From: Halomonas huangheensis
GTDB lineage: Bacteria; Pseudomonadota; Gammaproteobacteria; Pseudomonadales; Halomonadaceae
DNA length: 64,000 nt
NCBI RefSeq assembly: GCF_001431725.1
Contig: NZ_CP013106.1
Coordinates: 4,526,001-4,590,000, forward strand
Direction of reading: 5' to 3'
The position numbers and the translations under genes are program-made. The notes beneath the pieces are model-generated. The model worked only from the letters and a program-made list of their open reading frames with translations, did not search any database and was not told the origin of the DNA. Positions 35,450 through 43,966 of this stretch are shown here, one piece after another (position 1 is the stretch's first letter; the number at the start of each line of letters is the position of its first letter).

Positions 35450-36721
35450 CTATCTCAGCGTCGGGAGCCAGGTGGAGAGAAAAGGCAAGAGACTGATCAA
35501 CAACAGGTTGAGCAGCACCAGGGCAACAAAGGGCAGAATCGACCAGGTCAGTCGCGCCACTCCAACCCGGGCAATCTGTGAGGCGACGAAAAGATTGAGT
35601 CCCACCGGCGGGGTGAACATGCCCATCGCAAGGTTCACCACCATGATGATGCCGAGATGAATTGGATCGAATCCGAAGCTCACGGCGATCGGCAGCAGGA
35701 TGGGCACGAAGATCAGAATCGCAGCGGCGGCTTCAATGAACATCCCGGCGATCAACAGCAACAGATTGACCAGCAGGATAAACAGCAGCGGACTGTCGAT
35801 AGCCCCCATCACAAAATCCGAGATCATGCTCGGCACTCTCAGGCTCTGCAGGATGCGGCCATAGAGGCCTGCGGCACCGATAATGCTCAACACCACCGCG
35901 GTCATTACCGCCGCTTGTTGAAAGATGCTGGGCAACTCACTCCAACGAATTTCACGATAGACCAGGGTGCCGACGACAAAGGAGTAGGCCACCGCAACCA
36001 CCGCAGCTTCGGTGGGCGTGAACACTCCACCATAGATGCCGCCGAGGATGATCATTGGCATGAAGATCGCCAATAGCGCCTTGCGTCCGGCACGCAGGAT
36101 ATCGCCCAGCGAACTACGGGCCTCTCCACCATGATGGTGGCGGCGCGCATAGAACCACGCATACACCACCAGCGTCATCGCCAGCATCAAGCCTGGCAGC
36201 ACACCGGCTACGAACATGTCGCCAACCGAAACATCGGCGGCAATCGCATAGAGAATCAACGGGATACTGGGGGGAATGATCACACCCAAGGCACCGGATG
36301 CCGCCTGGTTGGCCGCCGCATAGTCACTGGCATAGCCCTTGGCGACCATGGCTGGAATCAGGATCGAGCCAATGGCTGCGGTCGTCGCCGCACCAGACCC
36401 GGAAATGGCGGCAAAGAACAGCGAAGTGAGGATCGCGACCATCGCTAGACCACCGGTCATGCTCCCCACCAACGTATTGGAGAAATCCACCAGCCTTCGC
36501 GAAATACCGCCGCTCTGCATCAAGTACCCCGCGAGGATGAAGAAGGGAATCGCCATCAGCGGAAAGGAGTTCACCGATGCGATGAACTGCTGGGCAATGA
36601 TCAGCATCGGCATCAGGTCGCCTTGCCATACTGTTATCGCTGACGCCAGGCCAAGCGAAAAGGCGATCGGCACACCAAGGATGAACAGCACCAGCAACAC
36701 GACAAACAGCAGAAGAGCCAT
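35450..36721 (-). CDS. dctM: TRAP transporter large permease subunit DctM
   Basis: A 423-residue polytopic membrane protein of the TRAP large subunit family, with about 12 hydrophobic segments. Typical stretches are PFFILAGYLMQSGGISRRLVDFSNTLVGSMTGGLAMVAI (in pieces), GSGAATTAAIGSILIPAM, and the C-terminal LGIIMVVNLAMGMFTPPVGLNLFVASQIA. It drives sodium-coupled solute import with DctQ and DctP. Its ATG overlaps the dctQ stop by one base, behind GGAGG. Confidence 0.95.
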   Translation of the reverse strand: MALLLFVVLLVLFILGVPIAFSLGLASAITVWQGDLMPMLIIAQQFIASVNSFPLMAIPFFILAGYLMQSGGISRRLVDFSNTLVGSMTGGLAMVAILTSLFFAAISGSGAATTAAIGSILIPAMVAKGYASDYAAANQAASGALGVIIPPSIPLILYAIAADVSVGDMFVAGVLPGLMLAMTLVVYAWFYARRHHHGGEARSSLGDILRAGRKALLAIFMPMIILGGIYGGVFTPTEAAVVAVAYSFVVGTLVYREIRWSELPSIFQQAAVMTAVVLSIIGAAGLYGRILQSLRVPSMISDFVMGAIDSPLLFILLVNLLLLIAGMFIEAAAAILIFVPILLPIAVSFGFDPIHLGIIMVVNLAMGMFTPPVGLNLFVASQIARVGVARLTWSILPFVALVLLNLLLISLLPFLSTWLPTLR

Positions 36722-37227
36722 TAGTAGACCTCCTTGTCACGCGTCGCCCCAGCCACCTCATCCAACAACAGGCCAAGCGAGTTGATGACAATCACCACTC
36801 CACCCAGCGGTACCGCCATATAGGGCCACATCATCGAGACTCGGGTACTGGGCGCAATCTGATGGGACACGCGCCCGACCAGTTCAAAACCATAGACAAC
36901 CAGAACCAGCGCAAAGCCCAGCGAGCAGAGCACGATCAGCACGCGCATAAGTTGAGCCAATCGAGGTCCCGCGTATTCGAGAACGATATCGACCGAGATC
37001 AGCAAACCCTTGCGGTAGGCGTAGCCGGCACCGAGGAAGGTCAGCCAGATCATGGCAAAGCGGGCAATTTCTTCAGAAAAGAACAGCGGTTTGCCAATCA
37101 CGAAGCGGGCAAAGAATTGCCAGAAGATCAGTACCGTCATGACCAGCAGCAGCAAGGCCAGCAACCAGCCAATGGCACGATTGAAGCCATCGATACCGAG
37201 ACGTAATGCAGACAACGAACGATTCAT
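36721..37227 (-). CDS. dctQ: TRAP transporter small permease subunit DctQ
   Basis: A 168-residue four-helix membrane protein of the TRAP small subunit family. FSEEIARFAMIWLTFLGAGYAYRKGLLISVDI (in pieces, about residues 50-81) is the family signature. It bridges DctP and DctM. It lies between dctP and dctM in conserved order. Confidence 0.94.
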   Translation of the reverse strand: MNRSLSALRLGIDGFNRAIGWLLALLLLVMTVLIFWQFFARFVIGKPLFFSEEIARFAMIWLTFLGAGYAYRKGLLISVDIVLEYAGPRLAQLMRVLIVLCSLGFALVLVVYGFELVGRVSHQIAPSTRVSMMWPYMAVPLGGVVIVINSLGLLLDEVAGATRDKEVY

Positions 37228-37293
37228 GAATTACCTCTGCAGCGGGCCATGGTGCCGCCCTGATGGCAGACACCATGGGGAACCTTGCGATCA

Positions 37294-37319
37294 CCACCTG
37301 CCAGGGAGATGCCAGGTGG
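37294..37319 (-). terminator. Hairpin between dctP and dctQ
   Basis: CCACCTG and CAGGTGG pair around a 12-nt loop in the gap after the binding-protein gene. As in the phn operon, a hairpin after the binding-protein cistron could raise its expression over the permease. No T-run is seen. Confidence 0.5.
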
Positions 37320-37329
37320 CGAACGACGC

Positions 37330-38319
37330 TCAGTAATCGAAGTTGATGGCCGCCTGGACCAGTTCCTCGCCAACGGTGGGGGCCCACTCGTCGATCACTG
37401 GCTGGACGGCTTCCTTGAAGGGAGCCAACTCAGGATGGGTGACGGTCATGCCCTTTTCTTCCAGCTGCGTGAGGTAACGCTGCTCCAGTTCCTGGCTGGC
37501 TTCACGCTGCACCGGAAGTGCGATCTGTGCCGCTTCGAGGATGATGGCTTGATCTTCCTCGCTGAACGAATTGAACAGATCAAGGCCCATCATCAGCGGT
37601 GCCGGTGAATAGACATGCCCTGTCAGGTTCAGATAATCCTGAACCTCGAAGAAATTGACGTCGTAGATAGTCGCCAGCGGGTTCTCCTGGCTGTCCATAA
37701 CGCCCTGCTGAAGCGCGGTATAGACCTCAGTCCACGCCATAGGCGTCGCATTGGCGCCCAATGCTTCCCAGGTATCCACCTGAACTCGGCTTTCCTGAGT
37801 ACGATGATTGATACCCTGAAGGTCATCAGGTGTATTGATGACACGCACAGAGTTGGTTTCATGGCGGAAGCCATTTTCCATCCACGCCAGTATCTTGACG
37901 TTCATCTGCTGCTCTGCGAGCTGGGCGAGTTGTTCACCATACTCACTGTCGAGAAAAGCATAGGCATGTGCATGATTTTCGAAGATATACGGCAGATCGA
38001 AGAGCATGAACTGATCGACGAAGCCACCCATGGGGCCAGTGGACGTGATGCCGGCGTCAATGATGCCGAATCCCATGCCTTCAACGACCTCCCGTTCAGC
38101 GCCCAGCGCATTGTCATAGTGCGGCTCTATCTCCAGACGCCCTTCAGACAAGCGCTTCAACTCCTCGCCAAACCGCAGCACACCGATGCCCTGTTGTGAT
38201 TCAGGGCCCAGCGGCAGGCTGACATCAATGACCCGCTCCGGTGCTGCCAGGGCATGGAAGGAAGTGCTCAGGGCAACACATGCCAGAGCAGTCGAGAACA
38301 GTGGACGAGACAAGAACAT
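37330..38319 (-). CDS. dctP: TRAP transporter substrate-binding protein DctP
   Basis: A 329-residue periplasmic binding protein. The start at 38319 gives MFLSRPLFSTALACVALSTSFHALA, a signal peptide cut near residue 25; the 52 upstream codons cross the promoter and are rejected. DctP features are visible: LRFGEELKRLSEGRLEIEPHYDNALGAEREVVEGM (in pieces) and the conserved arginine region HETNSVRVINTPDDLQGINHRTQES. A carboxylate-bearing ligand is expected from the family. It is the first gene of the catabolic operon. Confidence 0.95.
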   Translation of the reverse strand: MFLSRPLFSTALACVALSTSFHALAAPERVIDVSLPLGPESQQGIGVLRFGEELKRLSEGRLEIEPHYDNALGAEREVVEGMGFGIIDAGITSTGPMGGFVDQFMLFDLPYIFENHAHAYAFLDSEYGEQLAQLAEQQMNVKILAWMENGFRHETNSVRVINTPDDLQGINHRTQESRVQVDTWEALGANATPMAWTEVYTALQQGVMDSQENPLATIYDVNFFEVQDYLNLTGHVYSPAPLMMGLDLFNSFSEEDQAIILEAAQIALPVQREASQELEQRYLTQLEEKGMTVTHPELAPFKEAVQPVIDEWAPTVGEELVQAAINFDY

Positions 38320-38568
38320 GGCGTAACTCCCTGCAGGCGGTGGCCCGCGCTGCGTCGTGTACAAATTGGAGGTTGTTGTTGATATTGCTGCTGATCGATC
38401 AAGCGCCCCGATCATGTGGGTTAGTTCTAGCCGCAATGACATACGTATGCAATATGCTCTATTTTGATCATGCATAATTTTTATATAATTATTTGTTTTA
38501 AAAGAAAATATACTTTGGTATTAGCCATGCGCATACGTAGTCGCATAATATGCATATCAGGCAAGGCG
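38320..38568. promoter_or_regulatory. AT-rich promoter region of the TRAP operon with palindromes
   Basis: The region upstream of dctP contains a strongly AT-rich stretch (about 38458-38524). It is flanked by palindromes CATACGTATG (38440-38449) and GCATAATATGC (38543-38553), with a further GCATACG half at 38531. The shared GCATA/TATGC halves suggest operators for a regulator different from the LacI protein, or a second type of site. Confidence 0.55.
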
Positions 38569-38843
38569 TCACATCACCACTGCACAACCAGATCGCTCAG
38601 GCATCTGGAGTAGGCCGGAAAAGGAAAGGTCAGGGATAAAGCGGCAGAAAAGGCAGGTACGAAAACGCAGAGACGAAAACGAAGGGCAAGAATCGTCGGG
38701 CTCAGATATCCGAGAGCTGCAGGGATCGTGGTAACGCAAAAGGCCCAGCATCGAGAGCCATGCCGGGTATTATCAGGCTCACGCCACGACGAACTACCGC
38801 GCGTCAGGCCTCTGCATAGTGGCTCGGCGCAACTCGATACCCG
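38569..38843. other. Gene-free spacer with a 14-bp tandem repeat
   Basis: No gene is supported. Three 14-bp units of the GAAAACGCAGAGAC type start at 38647, 38661 and 38675. No terminator with a T-run was seen after the GGDEF-EAL gene. Confidence 0.6.
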
Positions 38844-40577
38844 TCACGATATCGCCTTGCAGTGTCCGGCTTCGACCGCCCAGTCATACAGCGCCGCGGC
38901 ATCCAATGGGACGCTCATCAAGTTGCCCTGCACGCGGCTCAATCCAAGCTCGTGCACCGCTCCCCATTGCTCGGTAGTTTCAACGCCGACCGCGACGCTC
39001 TCGAGCTCGAGTGTCTTCAGGCACTGAACCAGCGCCAGGATGCTCTGACGCATCGAAGATGGTGCCTGGCCCAGCGAGAGTATGGTCTGTGGCGATACCT
39101 TACCCACCGATACCGGCAGAACCGCCAATGCCAGCAGGTCGATCGGCGAATTCCCCAGCCCATCAATCGCCAGCTTCACCCCTAGCGAGGTGACTCGGCG
39201 CAACAGGTGCGAGTGGCGCTCACCGATCTCGAACAACCCACTGCTGTTGATCTCCAGCGTCAACCAGTCGAGCGAATCATCCAACTGGCGCAGGAACACA
39301 TCCAACGGCCGACCGTCGAAAGCATTCTGGTCGAACAGGCGTGAATGGACATTGACGGCGACCTGCCACTCTCCCAGCGGAATACCCCGCTGTCGCCAAC
39401 GCCGACGTTGTTCAACCACTTCCCCCACGACCCAGCGGTCCAGACGCTCGATGAGGTGCATCTCCTCGGCGACGCCGATGAAGACTTCCGGTTCGATCTC
39501 ACCGTGTTGAGGATGGCTCCAACGGACCAACGCCTCGAGGCCACAGCACTGACCGTTTTCGAAACTGAACTGAGGCTGGTAGACAAGATGAAAATGCTGA
39601 TGCGGAAACATCAATGCTTCCTGCAGGCTATCGCGGAACGCCTGACGCTCCTCGACCAGCCGCTGCATACTGCCATCGAAGAAGGCGCGGGTACCGGGAG
39701 CGGCATTGGCTGTCGCCCGCTCGGCGTTGATCATCAGTTCTGCGGCGCTCTCACCGTCCTCGGGATACATGGCGATGCCGATACTCGGCTCGATCAGCAC
39801 ATTGGAATGCCCTGCCAGCACGAATGGCGGCTCCAACGCCTCAAGACAGCGCTCCGCCACCACATGCAAGCCCTCGGGCGTCGCCGGTAACTCCACCAAC
39901 ACACCGAAACGCTGACGATCCAGTTGCATCACACTATCTTCGCGGCGCAAGGTCGCCAGCAGGCGGCGTCCGGCTCTGCGCGAGATGCGTGAAGCAACCT
40001 CCGCTCCCTGGTCCATAATGACTCGCGGCAACCCACTCAGCTGGATGATCATCACGGCGAGGCCTTGTTCGCGGCGATCGGCGCGCTCGAAGGCATGATT
40101 GAGCCGATCCTCGAAGATCCAGGCGCTGGCGATACTGCCGAGATCTCCATCAGGCTGCGCCTGGAACAGTTCTGTATCAGAGACGAGATCGACAAACGTC
40201 AGCAGCGAGATGCCGGCATCGCCCCCCTGGTGGAAAGCCACACTGGACACCAGACCAGGCCGTGCCTTGCTGGTATCGTCCACCGCCAGCCACGCCTGCT
40301 GCCACTCATCCGTCAAGTCGAGGGTATGGTAGCTGCCGCCTTCGCCAAGCAGATGCACAAACGGTCGCAACAGTTCATTGATGCGCCGGCCCACCAGATC
40401 ACCGCCACCTGGGCATGACAGGCTCACCAGCGCTTCGTTGGCCCAGATAATACGATCCCCGGCATCGACCAGCGCCATACCCACCGGCATATGGTCGAGT
40501 ACCAGTCCAGCAATCAGCGCAGGATGCTGCGCGGTGTCTCCCTGTCCCAGCGCCCGGCTAACAGCAGTCGCCTTCAT
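38844..40577 (-). CDS. PAS-GGDEF-EAL domain protein with degenerate catalytic sites
   Basis: A 577-residue cytoplasmic protein. The start at 40577 follows GGAGG. A PAS-like sensor (HMPVGMALVDAGDRIIWANEALVSL, in pieces, about residues 28-52) is followed by a GGDEF domain whose signature reads DRQRF, so no cyclase activity is expected. The EAL domain has EALVRW and keeps an Asn (VNVHSR) and a Glu (LEINSS). The DD metal pair reads DG (AIDGLGNS), KID reads KVS and AEGVE reads AVGVE. This predicts little or no phosphodiesterase activity. A c-di-GMP or protein-binding regulatory role beside the flagellin gene is inferred. Confidence 0.88.
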   Translation of the reverse strand: MKATAVSRALGQGDTAQHPALIAGLVLDHMPVGMALVDAGDRIIWANEALVSLSCPGGGDLVGRRINELLRPFVHLLGEGGSYHTLDLTDEWQQAWLAVDDTSKARPGLVSSVAFHQGGDAGISLLTFVDLVSDTELFQAQPDGDLGSIASAWIFEDRLNHAFERADRREQGLAVMIIQLSGLPRVIMDQGAEVASRISRRAGRRLLATLRREDSVMQLDRQRFGVLVELPATPEGLHVVAERCLEALEPPFVLAGHSNVLIEPSIGIAMYPEDGESAAELMINAERATANAAPGTRAFFDGSMQRLVEERQAFRDSLQEALMFPHQHFHLVYQPQFSFENGQCCGLEALVRWSHPQHGEIEPEVFIGVAEEMHLIERLDRWVVGEVVEQRRRWRQRGIPLGEWQVAVNVHSRLFDQNAFDGRPLDVFLRQLDDSLDWLTLEINSSGLFEIGERHSHLLRRVTSLGVKLAIDGLGNSPIDLLALAVLPVSVGKVSPQTILSLGQAPSSMRQSILALVQCLKTLELESVAVGVETTEQWGAVHELGLSRVQGNLMSVPLDAAALYDWAVEAGHCKAIS

Positions 40578-40861
40578 CAACGACCTCCGATCATCAACCA
40601 TGATGTATACCCGTCAAGATACAAGTGTGCGCTGAACCGACGATAGCGCTGCTCGGCAAGCCCCAATCAGACGTGGAAAAGCACAAACCTGTGGCAATTC
40701 GGCGATTTCATACTCGACACAGGCAATATAACGATATAAACAACAAAATCAGACGATTAAAGTCATCATGGCACTTTTTCTCGAAGAATGACCACAAGCC
40801 TGGTCGAAAAGCCATTCGAGGGAGAGAAACGTTACGTTGTCTTGATCCGGGTTCATAACCA
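40578..40861. other. Spacer between fliC terminator and GGDEF-EAL gene
   Basis: Gene-free and AT-richer than its surroundings at 40725-40790. It should carry the promoter of the GGDEF-EAL gene; no sigma-28 or sigma-54 pattern was found. Confidence 0.5.
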
Positions 40862-40887
40862 CGACAGGCGCCCGAAGGCGCCTGTCG
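40862..40887 (-). terminator. Terminator hairpin of fliC
   Basis: A perfect 11-bp stem (CGACAGGCGCC / GGCGCCTGTCG) is closed by a TTCG tetraloop on the coding strand, about 50 bp after the fliC stop. A weaker second hairpin lies between it and fliC (about 40891-40912). The T-run is poor, but the stem is very stable. Confidence 0.75.
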
Positions 40888-40933
40888 AAGGGTCTCCCCT
40901 GAGGGGGTCCCGATCATTGCTGCAGTGAAACGC

Positions 40934-42109
40934 TTACTGCAGCAGAGACAGTACGCCCTGCGGCACCTGATTGGCCTGAGCCAGCACGGAAGTACCGGCC
41001 TGCTGCAGGATCTGCGCACGGGTCATATTGGCCACTTCCACCGCGTAGTCAGCGTCTTCGATGCGTGAACGAGCCGCGGAGAGATTGGTCTCGTTGGTGC
41101 TCAGGTTGGTAATCGCAGACTCAAAGCGGTTCTGGACAGCACCAAGGTCTGAGCGCTGCTGGTCTACCATTTTAAGTGCATCATCAAGCGTGCTGAGCGG
41201 ATTGGCAGTAGACGACAGGCCTGCTTCCACATCAGTTGTGTATGCTGCAGCTGCTGCATCAAGTGCTGTTGTTTGTGTTGTTGAGTCTGTGTCAGCTGTT
41301 GTGCCGATTGCAAATGTTCCAGCAGCTGAGTCAAAAGAGATAGCGGTCGCAGAAGCAGTACTATCAAGTTTGTAAGTATTACCGTTTTCATCTTCGATAG
41401 CATAATTAGCATACGTACCGGCACTTTCATCAAAAGCACCGTAACCACGTAACGTCAGGTTCTGACCTTCAAGAGCTCCGCCTGCATCCGTAAGGCTATC
41501 CAGACCACTAAAATCAACTTCTGTAGTAGTTACTACGCCAGCAGCGCTAGTGTCGGTGATCTCGGTGATAGGGCCAGACAAGGCGCTAACATTAAAACCA
41601 TCAAGACCAAGACTTTCCCGATCTGTCTTATTCAGGTTTACGCCAATGGTTTCGCCATCATTAGCGCCGACTTGGATGCTAAGGGTTTGATTGCTAGCTA
41701 GGACCTTTACCCCGTTGAAATCAGTTTCTCCTGAAATGCGGTCGATTTCATCGAGGCGTTGGTTGATTTCGTCTTGGATAGACTGCTTGTCTTCGGTGGA
41801 GTTTGTACCGTTTTGAGACTGAACGGTCAGCTCACGAATACGCTGCAGGTTATCGTTGACCTGATTTAGTGCACCTTCAGCGGTCTGGGCCACAGAAATA
41901 CCGTCGTTGGCATTGCGCTGAGCCTGAGCGAGACCAGTAATACTAGAAGACATGCGGTTGGCGATGGCCTGACCTGCCGCATCATCCTTGGCGCTGTTGA
42001 TACGCAGACCAGAGGACAGACGCTCCATTGCCGTGGTCAGAGAGTTCTGTGAACGGCCCAGGTTCTGCTGACCGATCATGGAGGTGATGTTGGTATTGAT
42101 CACTGACAT
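40934..42109 (-). CDS. fliC: Flagellin FliC
   Basis: A 391-residue filament subunit. The start at 42109 follows AGGAATTC and gives MSVINTNITSMIGQQNLGRSQNSLTTAMERLSSG (in pieces). The conserved N-terminal (about 1-175) and C-terminal (about 310-391, NRFESAITNLSTNETNLSAARSRIEDADYAVEVANMTRAQILQQAGTSVLAQANQVPQGVLSLL in pieces) helices flank a variable central domain (about 180-310). The DNA for the centre (about 41165-41580) is AT-richer with different codon choice, suggesting recombination or diversifying exchange. It is expressed from a strong sigma-28 promoter. Confidence 0.97.
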   Translation of the reverse strand: MSVINTNITSMIGQQNLGRSQNSLTTAMERLSSGLRINSAKDDAAGQAIANRMSSSITGLAQAQRNANDGISVAQTAEGALNQVNDNLQRIRELTVQSQNGTNSTEDKQSIQDEINQRLDEIDRISGETDFNGVKVLASNQTLSIQVGANDGETIGVNLNKTDRESLGLDGFNVSALSGPITEITDTSAAGVVTTTEVDFSGLDSLTDAGGALEGQNLTLRGYGAFDESAGTYANYAIEDENGNTYKLDSTASATAISFDSAAGTFAIGTTADTDSTTQTTALDAAAAAYTTDVEAGLSSTANPLSTLDDALKMVDQQRSDLGAVQNRFESAITNLSTNETNLSAARSRIEDADYAVEVANMTRAQILQQAGTSVLAQANQVPQGVLSLLQ

Positions 42110-42196
42110 GATGAATTCCTTCCCGATAAAGTTGTTGGGGCTCCATTGGCTGGCCTCTCTGGCCTGCCGCAACGGCGCCGGTGGCCGTTACCCCAG

Positions 42197-42223
42197 TTAT
42201 CGGTGCCTGCCGCAAAACCTTTA
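42197..42223 (-). promoter_or_regulatory. Sigma-28 (FliA) promoter for fliC
   Basis: On the minus strand TAAAGGTT, an 11-bp spacer and ACCGATAA lie about 90 bp before the flagellin start, matching the consensus at 14 of 16 positions. Confidence 0.92.
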
Positions 42224-42289
42224 GGGCTGGGCGGGAAATTTCTTTTCGGGCCAGCAAGCTGCGGGCTTCCAGCGGAGCACACCACTCAT

Positions 42290-42366
42290 CCCTCTTCCTT
42301 CTTACTTCTTCCCTCTTCCTTCTTACTTCTTCCCTCTTCCCTCTTCCCTCTTCCCTCTTCCCTCTT
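42290..42366. repeat. Pyrimidine tandem array between fliC and fliD promoters
   Basis: Two identical 21-bp units (42290-42310 and 42311-42331) are followed by five perfect CCCTCTT heptamers (42332-42366). The tract is essentially pure pyrimidine on the + strand. It ends 15 bp before the -35 of the fliD promoter. Perfect short units suggest variable copy number, and such tracts can adopt triplex structure. Confidence 0.92.
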
Positions 42367-42381
42367 GTAACTCATACTCGC

Positions 42382-42408
42382 TCAAGTTCCTTCTCCGCCT
42401 GCCGATAG
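42382..42408 (+). promoter_or_regulatory. Sigma-28 (FliA) promoter for fliDST
   Basis: TCAAGTTC, an 11-bp spacer and GCCGATAG lie 90 bp before fliD, matching at 13 of 16 positions. It is adjacent to the pyrimidine array. Confidence 0.85.
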
Positions 42409-42497
42409 CTCGAAATATAGCAACATCTGGCGTCTGTTCTGACCACCAGAGACGCGTCTCGCTGGCAGACTATGCCCACCGACAAGGAAATTACGTC

Positions 42498-43901
42498 ATG
42501 CCCTCGATCTCATCACTCGGTATCGGTTCTGGCCTCGACCTCAATGGGTTGCTTGACCAGCTCGAAGCCGCGGAACGCAAGCAACTCGAACCCATCGCCG
42601 CCAAACAGAACAGCTACGAGGCGAAGATCTCGGCCTATGGCAAACTCGAAAGTGCGCTGAGCTCTTTCCAGGATGCGGTCAGCAAGCTCAAGGATCCGGC
42701 GCTGTTCAGTAGCCTGTCGAGCAGCGTCGAAGGTGATGGCATTACCGCCAGCGACAGCTCCAGCGCTCAGGCGGGGCGTTATGAAGTCAGTGTCACTCAG
42801 CTTGCCCGGTCCCAGAGTCTGGCCACATCCGGCATGGCCGAGCGCGATAGCCAGTTGGGCGGCGGCACCCTGTCGCTGGGCGTAGGCGGCGAGAACGTCG
42901 ATATCGAGATCAGTGAGGAGAACAGCAGCCTGGAAGGCATTCGGGACGCGATAAACGCCTCGGATGCCGGCGTGAGCGCCAGTATCGTCAATGATGGTGA
43001 CCCGGACACACCCTACCGTCTGGTGCTGACCAGCAAGGAAACCGGTAGCGAAGCGTCCGTTTCCAGCATGTCATTCAGCGCCTCGGGCTCCGAAACCGGG
43101 CTCGAGTCGGTGCTCAGCTTCGATGCCACTGCGGCCACCAATGCCATGGAAGAAACCGTCAGCGCGCGGAATGCCGAGCTCACGGTCAATGGCATCGCCA
43201 TCAGCAGTCCCTCCAACAAGGTCGAGGGAGCCATCGAGGGTGTCACTCTGACGCTGAACGAGACTGGCGACAACACCATCAAGGTCGAGAACGACAACTT
43301 CGCACTGCGTGATGCGATCAAGACCTTCGTCAGCAGCTACAACAACCTCCAGAGCACCACCGACAGCCTGACCAGTTTCGACTCCGAGAGTGGCGCTGCT
43401 GGGGAACTGCTGGGTGATGCCACTCTACGAAACATCGATGCGCGCCTGCGCAATGGGCTGACCTCGAGTGCCGCTGCCGGCAGCCTGAATTCGTTGAGCG
43501 ACCTGGGCATTACCCTGCAGTTGGATGGCACCCTCGAGCTCGACGCCGAGAAGCTTGATGACGTCATCACCCACCAGCGCGGCGACCTCGCTACCTTCTT
43601 CTCCGGCACAACAGACGCTTCCGGCGAGCCCCCGGCAGCAGGCTTCGCCACCCAACTGGCGACCACCCTCGGCAATATCCTCGATGATGGTGGTCTGCTG
43701 GATAACGCCACCACCGGCTTCGAGTCACGTCTCGAGACTCTCGATGCTCAGTACCTGCGTACCGAGAAGACCATCAACAGCACGGTAGAGCGCTATCGGC
43801 AGCAGTTCGGTCAACTCGACACCCTGATCGCCAACATGAACCAGACCAGCGATTACCTGACACAGCAGTTCGATGCCTTGAACGCCCAGACCGGTAAGTA
43901 G
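42498..43901 (+). CDS. fliD: Flagellar filament cap protein FliD
   Basis: A 467-residue cap protein (E. coli 468). The N-terminus is MPSISSLGIGSGLDLNGLLDQLEAAERKQLEPIAAKQNSYEAKISAYGKLESAL (in pieces), the FliD signature. The C-terminal FliD domain holds AIKTFVSSYNNLQSTTDSL and LRTEKTINSTVERYRQQFGQLDTLIANMNQTSDYLTQQF (in pieces). It caps the growing filament. It is first in the fliDST-fliK2-fhlB run. Confidence 0.97.
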   Translation: MPSISSLGIGSGLDLNGLLDQLEAAERKQLEPIAAKQNSYEAKISAYGKLESALSSFQDAVSKLKDPALFSSLSSSVEGDGITASDSSSAQAGRYEVSVTQLARSQSLATSGMAERDSQLGGGTLSLGVGGENVDIEISEENSSLEGIRDAINASDAGVSASIVNDGDPDTPYRLVLTSKETGSEASVSSMSFSASGSETGLESVLSFDATAATNAMEETVSARNAELTVNGIAISSPSNKVEGAIEGVTLTLNETGDNTIKVENDNFALRDAIKTFVSSYNNLQSTTDSLTSFDSESGAAGELLGDATLRNIDARLRNGLTSSAAAGSLNSLSDLGITLQLDGTLELDAEKLDDVITHQRGDLATFFSGTTDASGEPPAAGFATQLATTLGNILDDGGLLDNATTGFESRLETLDAQYLRTEKTINSTVERYRQQFGQLDTLIANMNQTSDYLTQQFDALNAQTGK

Positions 43902-43966
43902 CACCGCCAGACTCAACCAGCACCATGCCCCGCCAACCGCGGGCTATCATCAGGAGGAACGTCAAC

